NCBI RefSeq assembly: GCF_019511375.1
Contig: NZ_JAEUAO010000002.1
Span: forward strand, 620,001 to 684,000
From: Rhizobium herbae
GTDB taxonomy: Bacteria > Pseudomonadota > Alphaproteobacteria > Rhizobiales > Rhizobiaceae
Length of the DNA: 64,000 nucleotides
Direction of reading: 5' to 3'
Each line of letters starts with the position of its first letter. The first letter of the stretch is position 1. Positions 38,590-49,250 of the stretch are shown here, one piece after another. The position numbers and the translations under genes were made by a program. The notes under the pieces are model-generated. The model did not search any database. It worked only from the letters and a program-made list of their open reading frames with translations, and was not told the origin of the DNA.

Positions 38590-39876
38590 TCAGAATTTGT
38601 CGCGCAAGGCATACCAGCTGAGCGCGAGGAACAAAAGCACGGATCGAAACCGCGTGCCGCCCGGAAAGGCAGGAATGTTCAGATCCCGGAGAAGTTCGAG
38701 GTCCGACCGATTGCCGGTTACGAGGTCGGCGTAGAGCCTGCCACAATAGTTTGACAGCATGACGCCATGGCCGGAATAGCCGCCGATCGAGGTGACGCCG
38801 GGCATGACTTCGCGCACGAAGGGCTGTCGCGGCAGGGTGATGCCGACCGAGCCGCCCCAGGCATGGGTTATGTCGATGTTGGCCAGCGACGGGTAGATCT
38901 CCGCGACCTGGCGGCGGATATGGTCGGTGATATCGCGCGGATTGTCGGCCGTATAGGCTTCGCGCCCGCCAAACAGCAGCCGACCGTCCCTGGATTTGCG
39001 GAAATAGCGCACGACGAAGCGCGAATCGGCAACGGCCTCCCCGCCGGGCAGCACGTCCGGGAAATCGCTGAGGACTTGTGTCGCGCCGATGAAGGAGCGG
39101 ATCGGCATCACATGCCGCGCCGTCACCGCCTCAAGATTGCCAATATAGCCATTGCAGGCGATCAAAGCTCTTTCCGCGCGAATATTGCCCCTCTCGGTTT
39201 CGATGACGATCCGGCCGTTGCTCTGGTTGATTTTCAGCGCTCTGGTCTTCTCGTGCAGCGAGGCGCCGGCCAGTGCTGCCTGCCTCGCCAGGCCGACAAG
39301 AAGCTTCATCGGCTGGATATGACCGGTGCCGGTGTCGCGGATGCCGAAGAGGTAACGCGTCGAGCCCAGCCGGGCGACGGTTTCGTCGCGATCCATGAAG
39401 CTTTGATGTGGGTAACCGTAGCGGGAGGCGACGATCTCGACGCTGTCGCGGTAATCCTTCTCGAGGCTTTTCTTGTGAGAGACGTTGAGTTGGCCCGGAA
39501 CATATTCGATGTCGATGCCATGCGAGGATGCAAAGGCGAGAAGGTATTTCTTGGCCTCCTCGGCGAGGTCGAACAAAGCCTTCGAACGGTCGAAACCAAG
39601 CGAATGCTCGAGTTCCTCCGGCGACCAGCGTTGGCCGGTGCCGAGCTGCCCGCCATTGCGGCCGGAGGCCCCGTCGCCGAAGCGGCAGGCGTCGACAAGC
39701 GTGACGCGAACCCCCTTCAGGGCGAGATTATGGGCGGCCTGCAGGCCGGTGAAACCGCCGCCGACAATCGCCACGTCGGTCTGGACCGAACCGGGCAGTG
39801 CTGGATATTCCGGCCTCTCCGGCACGTTGTCTTCATACCAGGAGATCCCCGGCGAGATCGGGCTTTGCCAAGGCAT
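38590..39876 (-). CDS. FAD-dependent oxidoreductase, gamma-glutamylputrescine oxidase-like
   Basis: The 428-residue product is a DAO-family flavoprotein: the N-terminal dinucleotide motif is DVAIVGGGFTGLQAAHNLAL, and the C-terminal WGGSVGITLPRQPFVREVM and GYSGHGVMLSNYCGRLYADL are typical of PuuB/OrdL. It starts 16 nt downstream of the PuuA-like gene, which supports a role as PuuB, the oxidase of gamma-glutamylputrescine. Other amine substrates remain possible. Confidence 0.88.
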   Translation of the reverse strand: MPWQSPISPGISWYEDNVPERPEYPALPGSVQTDVAIVGGGFTGLQAAHNLALKGVRVTLVDACRFGDGASGRNGGQLGTGQRWSPEELEHSLGFDRSKALFDLAEEAKKYLLAFASSHGIDIEYVPGQLNVSHKKSLEKDYRDSVEIVASRYGYPHQSFMDRDETVARLGSTRYLFGIRDTGTGHIQPMKLLVGLARQAALAGASLHEKTRALKINQSNGRIVIETERGNIRAERALIACNGYIGNLEAVTARHVMPIRSFIGATQVLSDFPDVLPGGEAVADSRFVVRYFRKSRDGRLLFGGREAYTADNPRDITDHIRRQVAEIYPSLANIDITHAWGGSVGITLPRQPFVREVMPGVTSIGGYSGHGVMLSNYCGRLYADLVTGNRSDLELLRDLNIPAFPGGTRFRSVLLFLALSWYALRDKF

Positions 39877-39892
39877 GGCTTAACCTTTCCGG

Positions 39893-41329
39893 TCAGACAT
39901 TGAGAAGCAGGAATTCGCGTTCCCAGGGACTGATCACCTGCATGAAGGTTTCGAATTCGCCACGCTTCACACCGGCATAGATGGCAATGAATTCGGGGCT
40001 GAAGACTTGGGCGAAGGCCGGTTCCGATTCGAGCAGGGATACGGCCTCGAGCAGGCCGCGCGGCAAGTCGATGGTGCCGTCATTGACCGTGTCGTCGGAT
40101 GGAGCAGACGGCTCCAGCGCCTCCAAAATGCCGAGATAGCCGCAACCGAGCGAGGCGGCCAGCGCCAGATAGGGATTGGCGTCCGAACTAGGCAGCCGGT
40201 TTTCGACGCGCCGTGCAACCGGCTCAGAAACCGGGACGCGGAAGGCCGTGGTGCGGTTGTCGTATCCCCAGGCATTGTTGACCGGGGCCGACATGTCGGG
40301 CGTCAAGCGACGATAGGAGTTCACATAAGGCGCCATCATCGATAGCGCCTTCGGGACATATTTCTGCATGCCGCCGATGAAGGAGAAGAATTCCTTCGAT
40401 GCCGAGCCGTCGGCATTGGAAAACAGGTTGCGTCCCGTATTTACCTCGATGACCGATTGATGGATGTGCATGGCGGAACCCGCCTGCGCCTGCATGGGCT
40501 TGGCCATGAAGGTCGCATAGATGCCGTGCTTCAGAGCAGCCTCGCGGATCGTCCGCTTGAACATGAAGACCTGGTCGGCAAGTTCGATCGGATCGCCATG
40601 GCGCAGGTTGATTTCGAGCTGCGCCGGGCCTTCCTCATGAATCAGCGTGTCGATCTCCAGCCCCTGCTTTTCCGAGAAATGATAGATGTCGTCGATCAGT
40701 TCGTCGAATTCGTTGACACCGGCAATGGAATAGCCTTGACCGCCTTGAATGGCGCGTCCGGAGCGGCCTTTCGGCGGATGCAGCGGATAATCGGGGTCCT
40801 CGTTCTTGGCCACCAGGTAGAATTCGATCTCCGGTGCGACGACCGGCTTCCAGCCTTTCTGCTGGTAGAGGTCGAGCACGTGCTTTAGAACATTGCGCGG
40901 CGTATAGGGCACATTCTCGCCCTTCGACCCGGCAATGTCGCAGATGACCTGTGCCGTCGGATCCGTTTCCCATGGAACGACTGACAAGGTCGAAAGGTCC
41001 GGCACCAGCTTGATGTCGCTGTCACGGGAATCATAACGGAAGTTGCCGGTCTCCTCGGGGTACTCGCCGGAAATCGTATGACGATAGATCGCCGAGGGCA
41101 GGGCGAGCGACGTGTTGGAGGTGAATTTCGAAGACGGCATCATCTTGCCGCGCGGAACACCGGCAATGTCGGGCGTGATGCACTCGATATCCTCGATACC
41201 GCGGATTTTTAGCCAGTCTGCGGCTTCCTTCCAGGTCTTGACACCTCGGGCGGACTGCAATGCGGGGGGAATTTTTGAAGTCTTGCTGGTCTTTGATGCG
41301 TGTTGGGCAATGCTTCTTCTGGCAGGCAT
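39893..41329 (-). CDS. Glutamine-synthetase-family ligase, gamma-glutamylputrescine synthetase-like
   Basis: The 478-residue product has the GS catalytic fold: VVAPEIEFYLVAKN, GPAQLEINLRHGDP, the ATP-site GSAMHIHQS and NRLPSSDANPYLALAA. The N-terminal 40 residues are Lys/Ser/Thr-rich and look like an extension. The pairing with a PuuB-like oxidase and the PuuA-like sequence indicate polyamine catabolism, not ammonia assimilation. Transporter genes potFGHI lie 11 kb downstream in this window. Confidence 0.9.
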   Translation of the reverse strand: MPARRSIAQHASKTSKTSKIPPALQSARGVKTWKEAADWLKIRGIEDIECITPDIAGVPRGKMMPSSKFTSNTSLALPSAIYRHTISGEYPEETGNFRYDSRDSDIKLVPDLSTLSVVPWETDPTAQVICDIAGSKGENVPYTPRNVLKHVLDLYQQKGWKPVVAPEIEFYLVAKNEDPDYPLHPPKGRSGRAIQGGQGYSIAGVNEFDELIDDIYHFSEKQGLEIDTLIHEEGPAQLEINLRHGDPIELADQVFMFKRTIREAALKHGIYATFMAKPMQAQAGSAMHIHQSVIEVNTGRNLFSNADGSASKEFFSFIGGMQKYVPKALSMMAPYVNSYRRLTPDMSAPVNNAWGYDNRTTAFRVPVSEPVARRVENRLPSSDANPYLALAASLGCGYLGILEALEPSAPSDDTVNDGTIDLPRGLLEAVSLLESEPAFAQVFSPEFIAIYAGVKRGEFETFMQVISPWEREFLLLNV

Positions 41330-41502
41330 AAATCACCGGTTTTGGGTTCGGGTGGGCCATCATAGCCGGAGTTTGGTAATTGGCTAGGGTGAAAACCGGG
41401 ACTTGCCGTCACGCACAAGCTGTATTTGTGAACGCCATGGAACCCAGCGATTGACTTTCAAGCCGCCGCCCGGAAAAGGAAGGCGAAACAGGACCGGATG
41501 CC

Positions 41503-42687
41503 TTGGCTGAACAATATGACGTGGTGATAATCGGCGCGGGTGCTGCCGGCATGATGGCGGCGATCGAAGCGGGCAAGCGCGGCCGCCGGGTGCTGGTGAT
41601 CGACCACGCCAGGGCGCCGGGTGAAAAGATCCGCATCTCGGGCGGCGGGCGCTGCAACTTCACCAATATTCACGCGGGCCCGAAGAGCTTTCTCTCGGCC
41701 AATCCGCATTTCTGCAAGTCGGCGCTGGCACGCTACACGCCGCAGGACTTCATCACGCTGGTCGAACGCCACGGAATCGCCTGGCACGAAAAGACGCTTG
41801 GCCAGCTCTTCTGCGACGACAGCGCAAAGGACATCATCCGGATGCTGCTGTCGGAAATGAAGGAAGCCCGAGCCGTCTTGCGGTTGGGGGTGCAGGTTCA
41901 GTCCGTTGACAAGACGCCTTCCGGTTTCCGCGTGGCGACAGCGGACGGCATGATCGATGGCTCTGCGCTGGTCATTGCCAGTGGTGGCAAATCGATCCCG
42001 AAAATGGGAGCGACGGGCTTCGCCTACAGGATTGCCGAGCAGTTCAGCCTGCCTCTCGTCGAAACCCGCCCGGCGCTGGTGCCGCTGACGCTGGATCCGG
42101 CGCAACTGGAAAGCCTGAGTGCGCTTGCGGGCGTTGCCGTTGACGCTGAGGCGCGTTCCGGCAAGACGGTGTTCGAGGAGGCTGTTCTGATCACCCACCG
42201 CGGCCTGAGCGGCCCGGCCGTCCTGCAGATTTCCTCCTATTGGCGCGAGGGCGGCGACATCCGGCTCGGCCTGTTGCCGCGTGTCGATATCGCAGCGCTG
42301 CTCAAGGCTGCGCGCCGCGACAATGGCCGGCAGGCCCTGCAGACGGCGCTTGGCGAACATCTGCCAAAGCGCCTGGCGCAGTTCTTTGCCGAGACCGCCG
42401 GCCTGATCAACCGGTCGCTTGCCGACCTCTCCGACAAGGTGATCGACAGTTTCTGTGCGGGCATCAAGGATTGGACCATCACGCCGGCCGGCTCGGAAGG
42501 CTATCGCACCGCGGAAGTAACGCTGGGCGGGGTAGACACGAAGGCGCTCGATTCCCGCACGATGCAGGCGCGCGAGGTGCCTGGCCTTTATTTCGTCGGC
42601 GAATGTGTCGACGTCACGGGTTGGCTTGGCGGCTATAACTTCCAGTGGGCGTGGGCGTCGGGTTTTTCCGCGGGGCAGGTTGCGTAA
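41503..42687 (+). CDS. HI0933/YhiN-family flavoprotein (NAD(P)/FAD-dependent oxidoreductase)
   Basis: The 394-residue product starts with TTG and the FAD motif DVVIIGAGAAGMMAAIEAGK. Family marks are GEKIRISGGGRCNFTN and, at the C-terminus, AEVTLGGV and the GWLGGYNFQWAWASGFSAGQ sequence. The reaction of this widespread family is not firmly known. It is divergent from the polyamine operon and has no obvious operon partner. Confidence 0.93.
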   Translation: MAEQYDVVIIGAGAAGMMAAIEAGKRGRRVLVIDHARAPGEKIRISGGGRCNFTNIHAGPKSFLSANPHFCKSALARYTPQDFITLVERHGIAWHEKTLGQLFCDDSAKDIIRMLLSEMKEARAVLRLGVQVQSVDKTPSGFRVATADGMIDGSALVIASGGKSIPKMGATGFAYRIAEQFSLPLVETRPALVPLTLDPAQLESLSALAGVAVDAEARSGKTVFEEAVLITHRGLSGPAVLQISSYWREGGDIRLGLLPRVDIAALLKAARRDNGRQALQTALGEHLPKRLAQFFAETAGLINRSLADLSDKVIDSFCAGIKDWTITPAGSEGYRTAEVTLGGVDTKALDSRTMQAREVPGLYFVGECVDVTGWLGGYNFQWAWASGFSAGQVA

Positions 42688-42913
42688 CCAACCGCAAAAA
42701 GGCCTCGCTCACTTCAGCCATTGTTAAGATATCTGGCGGAACCTGTTTCGCGAGCTGGCACGACGGCCCGCGGACTGAAAGCGATGGCGTTTCGGAGAAT
42801 GGGTCCGAAAAGTGACATTTTTTCTCTTTCGTGTCCCGTTGCAACAAGAAGCGGGCTGGCGGTTCGGATCATCCGAGTCTATCGTTGCTTTGGTTTCGAA
42901 AGGACACAATGCC

Positions 42914-43069
42914 ATGAACCAGTATCGCAGCCGTTCCGCAGCTCGCGCAATTGCTATTGCGAAAGCCGAGGAAGGCAAGACGCGAAAGGCCATGCTGATC
43001 CGCGTGGCCGTCATTGCACTCGGTGCTCTCACTGCACTCTCGGCGCTTCCCTCATTCTGGTCCTTCTGA
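42914..43069 (+). CDS. Small single-span membrane protein (51 aa)
   Basis: The 51-residue product has a basic N-terminal half (MNQYRSRSAARAIAIAKAEE) and a C-terminal hydrophobic segment (IRVAVIALGALTALSALPSF). The ATG at 42914 has AAAGGA about ten bases upstream. Charge asymmetry suggests an N-in single-span membrane peptide. Translation is not proven; codon use looks like that of its neighbours. Confidence 0.5.
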   Translation: MNQYRSRSAARAIAIAKAEEGKTRKAMLIRVAVIALGALTALSALPSFWSF

Positions 43070-43416
43070 AACCAGGTTTTAAGAGCGCAGTTACGAGTAG
43101 CCCGCCCCGGACGCGATGGTCTACGCCCAGACCTCCCCGGTGCCGCCGGACCTAAGCGGACGTGTCGCTTTGGCGCCAATGAAACGAAATAAATCGTATT
43201 TATTCAAATATTAATTCTTGCCGTTGAAGAATGCGACACAACGGAGTCTGCCGTGATCTCGCCTATGAGGATGCGCGGGTCATGCAATGAATGCCTGGCA
43301 GGCTGGCGGCGTCACGCCGTATGCTTTTCAAGTCAAATCATCAGCTTGTTTGGCGCACCGGGAAAGCTCGTCGAGCTTGTGGAGGGCGGTTGCAGGCTGC
43401 GAGCCAAGGTGCGTCC
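43070..43416 (+). other. Non-coding gap upstream of the first chemoreceptor
   Basis: No convincing gene is present here. The middle is AT-rich and contains the inverted repeat AATAAAT / ATTTATT (43188-43194 and 43198-43204) around CGT, plausibly in the promoter region of the chemoreceptor gene. The last 130 nt are an in-frame extension of the chemoreceptor reading frame that I do not consider coding. Confidence 0.5.
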
Positions 43417-45945
43417 ATGTTCATCGACAAGATTCTTGCCCGCTTCAAAATCCAGACCAAGGTGCTCCTGTTCATCCTGCCCTTCGTCGTCAGCATCTGC
43501 GCTGTCGGTATCACCGGCCTCTATGCGTCAGGGTTGCTGCAGGGGCGGATGGAAATCTCCAACAGCGTCCTGCAGTCGCTGAGCGGCTTCAAGGATGTCT
43601 ATGCCGGCATGAATGCCTTCCTTCAGAACACGACCGAGGATTCCCGCCAGGCGGTGTTCGAGAAAATCACAGCCCAGCGCGCGGTTCTCGAAGAGACACT
43701 AAGGCAGGTCGACGACGAAGAAGGGTGTAGCCAGCTCCAGCAGGCGTTGAACGGTAGTGCGACGATCGGCGAGCGAGTCGACGGCTTGTGGAAGCTCTAC
43801 GAACAGGAAGTGGCGCTGCGCCAGTCCATCAATGGAAGCCTTCGGCTCCTGCTCGCCGCTCAGATGAAGATCCTCGACGAGGCGACGACCATGGAGCAGA
43901 ACGTTCGCCAAGACGAGGAGGCCGCCAAGTCGCTATTGCGTGAGGCCGAGCGCCTGACCTCATCCAGCGATACACTGGTCGCTTTTAACTCGAATTTCGG
44001 AAAGGCGGCCAACGCCGAGGACAAGATCAAGGTGGCAGCCGATTCTTACGGCGCCATGACCAAGGTCCTGCGCAAGATCAGCTCCGGCCTGCCGCAAAAC
44101 CAGAAGGCGGTTGCAGAAACGTTCAAGAAGACGATCGGTGAGATCAAGGCGCTGGTGGACGGCGGTGACAAGAGCGACGAAACGGCGGCCGCGATCGGCA
44201 AGCTGATGGCGCGCTTCCGCCAGACGAGCATCCAGCTTCATACCGCCGCAGGCGTGAAGATGCGTGAAGCGACAGCGACCTTCGGCAAGCTCGATGCGGC
44301 GCTTGTGAAGGCGAACTCCGTGCTCTCAGGCACCCGGGCAATAGTCAACTCCGTCTATACGATCCGTATCGCGGCAGCCAGCTTTCTCGAAAAGACCCAA
44401 CCCGAAGGTCGCGAGCGGCTGATGCGCGAATTCCGTCTCATGAACCAGGAAATCCAGAGTCTGGCCCAGTCGGCTGGCGACCTGCCCTTCTTCAACAATC
44501 TCGTGAAGGCTGTGAAGCCGGTGACGGAAAAGATGGAAGCAGACAGCGCCGCCCTCGTCGACAGCAGCGCCGCCCGCCAGGCGGAGTTCGCCGCCGCCGC
44601 CGCCGAGATCGATGATATCTGGAGCCAGCTCACTGCCTTTGCCGAAGGCCAGAAGACAACGGCATCGGTTGAACGCGACAAGGCAAACCAGGTTTCCGTT
44701 TTCGCAACTGTCGTCGGTATCCTGATTGCGCTTCTGGCCGGCGGGGCGCTGGTCCTGACGTTGAAGGGGCCGATCGGCCAGATCACCGCGGCCATGCGCC
44801 GGCTTGCCGATGGCGCGCTCGACACGTCGATCGACGGCGGTGCCCGCCGCGACGAGATTGGCGACATGGCGCGCGCGCTTGGCGTCTTCAAGGAAAACGC
44901 GCTGTCGAAAGTCCGCATCGAGGCCGAGAGCGAAGAGCAGCGCGCCCATGCGGAAGCCGAGCGCCGGCGCAACGATGCAGAAAAACAGGCGCTCGACAGC
45001 CAGATCGATTTCGCCGTCAGCCAGCTTGCGGCCGGTCTCGGCCGCCTGGCGCAGGGCGATCTCTCCCAGCAGATCGACACGCCGTTCACCGGCCGGCTCG
45101 AGCAGCTGCGCATGGATTTCAACGGCTCGCTGATCCGCCTGCAGGACACGCTCGTGCAGATCCGCGACAACGCGATACTGATCCAGCGCAGTGGCAACGA
45201 CATGCATGCCTCTGCCGACTCGCTATCGAAGCGCACCGAAGCGCAGGCGGCCTCGCTGGAGGAAACGGCGGCCGCCGTCGACCAGATCACCGTTACGGTC
45301 CGCTCGTCGGCTGAACGGGCGCATGAGGCCAATGTCGCCGTGACGCACACGAAGAAGAGCGCCGACAGCTCGGCGGTCGTCGTCAGCAACGCGATTGCTG
45401 CCATGGGGCGCATCGAGGACGCCTCGCGCCAGATCGAGCAGATCATCGAAGTCATCGATGAAATTGCCTTCCAGACCAACCTGCTGGCGCTGAATGCCGG
45501 CATCGAGGCCGCGCGCGCCGGCGATGCCGGCAAGGGCTTCGCAGTGGTTGCCCAGGAGGTTCGCGAACTCGCCCAACGCTCGGCGGGAGCCGCCCGCGAG
45601 ATCAAGGATCTGATCAACAAGTCGACCGCCGAAGTGAATTCCGGGTCGCAACTTGTCCAGGAGACCGGTGCGGTGCTGGCCTCGATCAGCCAGCAGATCG
45701 TCTCGGTCAGCAGCCATGTCGAGATGATCGCGACCGCAAGCCGCGACCAGGCGGCGGCGCTCCACGAGGTGAACGGCTCGGTCAACCAGATGGACCAGAT
45801 GACCCAGCAGAACGCCAACATGGTCGAGCAGGCAACCGGTGCCAGCCGACAACTCGCCAACCAGGCCGACACGCTGATGATGCTCGTCGAACAGTTCCGC
45901 CTGGAGCCGGCAATTACCACTCGGCAGGTCGGCCGCGCCGCCTGA
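43417..45945 (+). CDS. Methyl-accepting chemotaxis protein (long helical sensor domain)
   Basis: The 842-residue product has a first span at about 15-37 ([20 protein letters not shown]) and a long, mostly helical periplasmic sensor (about 40-430). The second span lies near 430-450 ([20 protein letters not shown]), followed by a HAMP domain ([20 protein letters not shown]) and the conserved signalling hairpin ([20 protein letters not shown]). The size of the sensor suggests a helical-bundle type domain with an unknown ligand. ATG 43417 was chosen because it begins just before the first span. No C-terminal CheR-tethering pentapeptide is seen. Confidence 0.93.
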   Translation: MFIDKILARFKIQTKVLLFILPFVVSICAVGITGLYASGLLQGRMEISNSVLQSLSGFKDVYAGMNAFLQNTTEDSRQAVFEKITAQRAVLEETLRQVDDEEGCSQLQQALNGSATIGERVDGLWKLYEQEVALRQSINGSLRLLLAAQMKILDEATTMEQNVRQDEEAAKSLLREAERLTSSSDTLVAFNSNFGKAANAEDKIKVAADSYGAMTKVLRKISSGLPQNQKAVAETFKKTIGEIKALVDGGDKSDETAAAIGKLMARFRQTSIQLHTAAGVKMREATATFGKLDAALVKANSVLSGTRAIVNSVYTIRIAAASFLEKTQPEGRERLMREFRLMNQEIQSLAQSAGDLPFFNNLVKAVKPVTEKMEADSAALVDSSAARQAEFAAAAAEIDDIWSQLTAFAEGQKTTASVERDKANQVSVFATVVGILIALLAGGALVLTLKGPIGQITAAMRRLADGALDTSIDGGARRDEIGDMARALGVFKENALSKVRIEAESEEQRAHAEAERRRNDAEKQALDSQIDFAVSQLAAGLGRLAQGDLSQQIDTPFTGRLEQLRMDFNGSLIRLQDTLVQIRDNAILIQRSGNDMHASADSLSKRTEAQAASLEETAAAVDQITVTVRSSAERAHEANVAVTHTKKSADSSAVVVSNAIAAMGRIEDASRQIEQIIEVIDEIAFQTNLLALNAGIEAARAGDAGKGFAVVAQEVRELAQRSAGAAREIKDLINKSTAEVNSGSQLVQETGAVLASISQQIVSVSSHVEMIATASRDQAAALHEVNGSVNQMDQMTQQNANMVEQATGASRQLANQADTLMMLVEQFRLEPAITTRQVGRAA

Positions 45946-45967
45946 GCGGAGCCGAACGATATTCCGG

Positions 45968-45993
45968 TGCCCGGCCTCGCGGTCGGGCATTTT
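45968..45993 (+). terminator. Intrinsic terminator after the first chemoreceptor
   Basis: TGCCCGGCC (45968-45976) pairs with GGTCGGGCA (45981-45989), nine pairs including one G-U, around a TCGC tetraloop and followed by TTTT. It lies 23 nt after the stop codon. Confidence 0.75.
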
Positions 45994-46110
45994 AGTTTCG
46001 GAAATGCTCGTCATATTCCTGGGAAAGCCCGGATTTGCGGGATTTCTCACCATTTTTTAAGGCTTTCAATTTAAGAGTATTAGAAATTTCTCAACTCTGA
46101 AGGCCATGCG

Positions 46111-47952
46111 ATGCTCCGGTTTTTCAAGTCCTCAGTCGTATCCCAGCTGGTCGCCATCACGCTGGGGCTGATCTTCCTCAGCACCGCGACGATTGCCGGA
46201 GTGATGCACTACAATTTGCGCAGCTACGTGATGGCGGACGCAACCATGGACGCCCGCGACGCAAGTCGCGCGATGGCTGTGCTCTACGGCATGAAGGTGC
46301 CGGACGCGGCGATCGGGGTGAAGGATGGAATCCTTATCAGCGTGACAGAAAACAAGATGGCTGCGCTTCCCGATCACGATCTCGTTGACCGCACCGCCCA
46401 GACGATCGGCGGGGTGGCTACGATCTTCGAGAAGCAGGGCAGCGATTACGTCCGCATTTCGACGAACGTAAAGAAGGAAAACGGCGATCGCGCCGTCGGA
46501 ACGAAGCTTGCCGCCGACCATCCAGCACAGGCGTCCCTGGCCAAGGGCGAGGCCTATTACGGGCCGGCGGTGCTGTTCGGACGCGACTATATCACCGGAT
46601 ATTTCCCGGTGAAAAACGTTGCCGGCGCCAATGTCGGCATGTTGTTCATCGGTATTCCGACGGAAGTCTATTTCAGCAAGATCAACTATCTCCAGTACCT
46701 GATCCTCGCGATTGGCAGCGGCGTGATGATCGTCGTCGGGATGCTTGCCTACGCGGCGATCCGTGCATCGATCCGGCCGCTTGGCATATTGACAGGTTCG
46801 GTCGAGGCCATTTCTTCGGGTAACCTGGATGTTTCCGTTCCTTATCTCGACAAGAAGAACGAGTTTGGCGGCATTGCCCGCGCACTCGCCGTCTTCCGCG
46901 AAAATGCGCTGTCGAAGCTAAGCATGGAAATCGAAAGCGAAAATCGCCGCCTTGAAACGGACGAGGAGCGTTCGCGCCGTGACCTTGAAAAGCGCGAGAT
47001 GGACCGCGAGATCGATTTTGCGGTGAACGCTATCGCAGCCGGCCTCGGCCGTTTGGCGCAGGGAGACCTCACGCAGCAGATCGATACACCCTTCACCGGC
47101 CGTCTCGAACAGGTGCGCACCGACTTCAACGGCTCGGTCACCCGACTGCGGGAAACGCTTTCCCATATCCGCGACCATGCCCGGGCGATCCAGCGCAACG
47201 GCAGCCAAATGCTGTCGTCTGCTGACGCGCTTTCCAAGCGCACCGAAGCGCAGGCGGTGTCTCTGGAGGAAACGGCAGCCGCCGTCGAGGAAATCACGGT
47301 CACCGTCAAGTCCTCGTCCGGACGGGCGCAGGAGACCAACCGCGCCGTCGCCGAAACAAAGAAGAGTGCCGACAGTTCGGCCGGCGTCGTCGCCAACGCT
47401 ATCGCCGCGATGGGCCGGATCGAGGATGCCTCGCACCAGATCGAACAGATTATCGAGGTCATCGATGACATCGCCTTCCAGACCAACCTCTTGGCGCTGA
47501 ACGCCGGCATCGAGGCGGCACGGGCAGGCGATGCTGGCAAGGGCTTTGCTGTTGTTGCGCAGGAAGTGCGCGAACTGGCGCAGCGCTCTGCCGATGCCGC
47601 CAAGGAGATCAAGATGCTGATCGACAAGTCGACCAGCGAAGTCAGCACCGGCTCTGGGCTGGTGCAGGAGACGGGCGCCGTGCTCGCCTCGATCAGCAAG
47701 CAGATCGTCGCCATCAGCCAGCATGTCGAAATGATCGCCACGGCCAGCACGGACCAGTCATCTGCCCTGCAGGAAGTCAACGGGTCGGTCAACCAGATGG
47801 ACCAGATGACCCAGCAGAATGCCTCGATGGTCGCCGACACGACCAATGCCAGCCGGGAACTGGCAGACGAGGCAGATATGCTCATGACGCTGGTGGAGCA
47901 GTTCAGCCTGGAACGGGAGAACGTCCAGCGCCAGGCCAATCGCGCCGCCTGA
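46111..47952 (+). CDS. Methyl-accepting chemotaxis protein (Cache-type sensor)
   Basis: The 613-residue product has a first span at about 10-32 and a periplasmic single Cache-like domain (about 35-190, with [20 protein letters not shown] and [20 protein letters not shown]). The second span ([20 protein letters not shown]) leads to a HAMP domain and a signalling hairpin ([20 protein letters not shown]). Its cytoplasmic half is very similar to that of the preceding receptor, whereas the sensor domains are unrelated. Ligands of such domains are often carboxylates or amino acids, but none can be assigned. Confidence 0.94.
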   Translation: MLRFFKSSVVSQLVAITLGLIFLSTATIAGVMHYNLRSYVMADATMDARDASRAMAVLYGMKVPDAAIGVKDGILISVTENKMAALPDHDLVDRTAQTIGGVATIFEKQGSDYVRISTNVKKENGDRAVGTKLAADHPAQASLAKGEAYYGPAVLFGRDYITGYFPVKNVAGANVGMLFIGIPTEVYFSKINYLQYLILAIGSGVMIVVGMLAYAAIRASIRPLGILTGSVEAISSGNLDVSVPYLDKKNEFGGIARALAVFRENALSKLSMEIESENRRLETDEERSRRDLEKREMDREIDFAVNAIAAGLGRLAQGDLTQQIDTPFTGRLEQVRTDFNGSVTRLRETLSHIRDHARAIQRNGSQMLSSADALSKRTEAQAVSLEETAAAVEEITVTVKSSSGRAQETNRAVAETKKSADSSAGVVANAIAAMGRIEDASHQIEQIIEVIDDIAFQTNLLALNAGIEAARAGDAGKGFAVVAQEVRELAQRSADAAKEIKMLIDKSTSEVSTGSGLVQETGAVLASISKQIVAISQHVEMIATASTDQSSALQEVNGSVNQMDQMTQQNASMVADTTNASRELADEADMLMTLVEQFSLERENVQRQANRAA

Positions 47953-48341
47953 GCGGCTCTGCCCTAAAGAGACGGAAAAAGACCCCGCCGACCCCGAAGA
48001 GGCACCGACCGGGCCTTTGCCGCATCACTGCGACCAGCGCCGGCGAAATCTGTGGACTGCGGCCGCGAACCGACCTCGCAGTCGGCTCTGGTTGCGCAAT
48101 TCCTCAAACTCATGTCGCCTGCGTCCGTCTTTTGACAACATCTCGGTCAGCAGAACTATTCCTATCATTTCAGGCATTGGACGTTTCCTTGAGACAACAG
48201 GAAGCCGCCGCAGGACCTCGTCCAGCGTGCAGCGTTCCTTCGATTGGGACCCGTGCGGCCCTTGGCCACTTGGTTACGGGTTCAATCTAGGCTTCGAAAA
48301 TTGTTTTATAAACGCCAGAATATCATGTATGTCTTTCAATT
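47953..48341. other. Non-coding gap between the second chemoreceptor and the LysR gene
   Basis: These 389 nt contain no convincing gene. An open frame that enters the LysR gene in another phase has no family resemblance. The last 40 nt are AT-rich and include one arm of the inverted repeat at the LysR start. I see no clear terminator behind the chemoreceptor. Confidence 0.5.
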
Positions 48342-48352
48342 ATGAAAGACAT
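48329..48352. promoter_or_regulatory. 10-bp inverted repeat over the LysR start codon
   Basis: ATGTCTTTCA (48329-48338) and TGAAAGACAT (48343-48352) are perfect complements separated by ATTA. The start codon ATG at 48342-48344 lies in the spacer and the right arm. It could be an autoregulatory operator or an mRNA hairpin hiding the start; no Shine-Dalgarno sequence is visible. Confidence 0.5.
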
Positions 48353-49217
48353 CAGCTGGGACGCCTATCAGACATTTTTGGCCGTCGCTCGCCATGGCGG
48401 GTTGACCGGCGCCGCGCAGGCGAGCGGCGTCAGCCCTGCGACGGTCGGCCGCCGCGTGCTCGATCTCGAGCAGACGATCGGCCGGCAACTCTTCCTGCGC
48501 AGCCAGACGGGTTATCGATTGACGGCAGATGGGCAGGCGCTGTTCGAGCAGCTGCAGGCCATGGATGCCGTCGTGCGAAGGGTGGAAAACTGGCGGCAGG
48601 AGGCGCATGGCTCGGCGGTCGTGCGGCTGATGGCCGGAACCTGGGTGACCTGGCTGGTCTGCGAGAACATCCAGGCCATCTGGAGCGAACGGGACGGTTT
48701 CCGTCTCGACATGTCCGTCTCCGAACGGCGCGCGACGCTTGCGCACCGGGAAAGCGACGTCGGCGTCAGAGCGGTCATGCCGCAAGAGCCGAACCTCACG
48801 AGCCGTCACATCGGCGAGGTCGCTTATGCCGCCTACCGCCAGCGCAATGCGCTCGATGGACTGGCCTCGGCCTGGCTTGCCGTGTCGGAGGACGATGCGG
48901 TCTCGCCCTATCTGCGCTGGCCACATGAACACGCGGCGGCATCGATAGCGGTGATCGTCAGCCGGCCGCGCTCCTTGCTCGACCTGGCGCGAGCTGGCGC
49001 CGGGCAGGCTGTCCTGCCCTGTTTCGTCGGCGACCTCGATCCCGGTCTCGAGAGGGCCGGCGAGGAATTGAAGCAGCTTCGCCACGGACAATGGATCGTC
49101 ACCAACAGCGAGGACCGCCATCGCCGCGAGATCCGCACGGTGTCAGAACGCCTATATCGGTTGGTGAAAAGCCATGCCGATCTCTTCGCCGGAAAAAGGC
49201 CGAGCCGGAGTTTCTAG
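48342..49217 (+). CDS. LysR-family transcriptional regulator
   Basis: The 291-residue product has an N-terminal LysR helix-turn-helix (LTGAAQASGVSPATVGRRVL, then FLRSQTGYRLTADG). The effector-binding domain (about 90-290) contains the run PRSLLDLARAGAGQAVLPCF. The neighbours give no hint of its target. It ends in front of a strong two-way terminator shared with the - strand gene. Confidence 0.92.
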   Translation: MKDISWDAYQTFLAVARHGGLTGAAQASGVSPATVGRRVLDLEQTIGRQLFLRSQTGYRLTADGQALFEQLQAMDAVVRRVENWRQEAHGSAVVRLMAGTWVTWLVCENIQAIWSERDGFRLDMSVSERRATLAHRESDVGVRAVMPQEPNLTSRHIGEVAYAAYRQRNALDGLASAWLAVSEDDAVSPYLRWPHEHAAASIAVIVSRPRSLLDLARAGAGQAVLPCFVGDLDPGLERAGEELKQLRHGQWIVTNSEDRHRREIRTVSERLYRLVKSHADLFAGKRPSRSF

Positions 49218-49250
49218 CTCGTTTGGGATACGGGCCGGACCATCAAGAGC

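Noticed and set aside
44355-45920. A 521-codon Ser/Arg-rich open frame on the - strand opposite the first chemoreceptor
   Set aside because: The same kind of frame appears opposite the second chemoreceptor because the coding halves are similar; it is a by-product of codon use.
48017-48928. An open frame starting in the gap and overlapping the LysR gene in another phase
   Set aside because: The LysR frame has a full HTH and effector domain; the overlapping frame is Arg/Pro-rich with no similarity.
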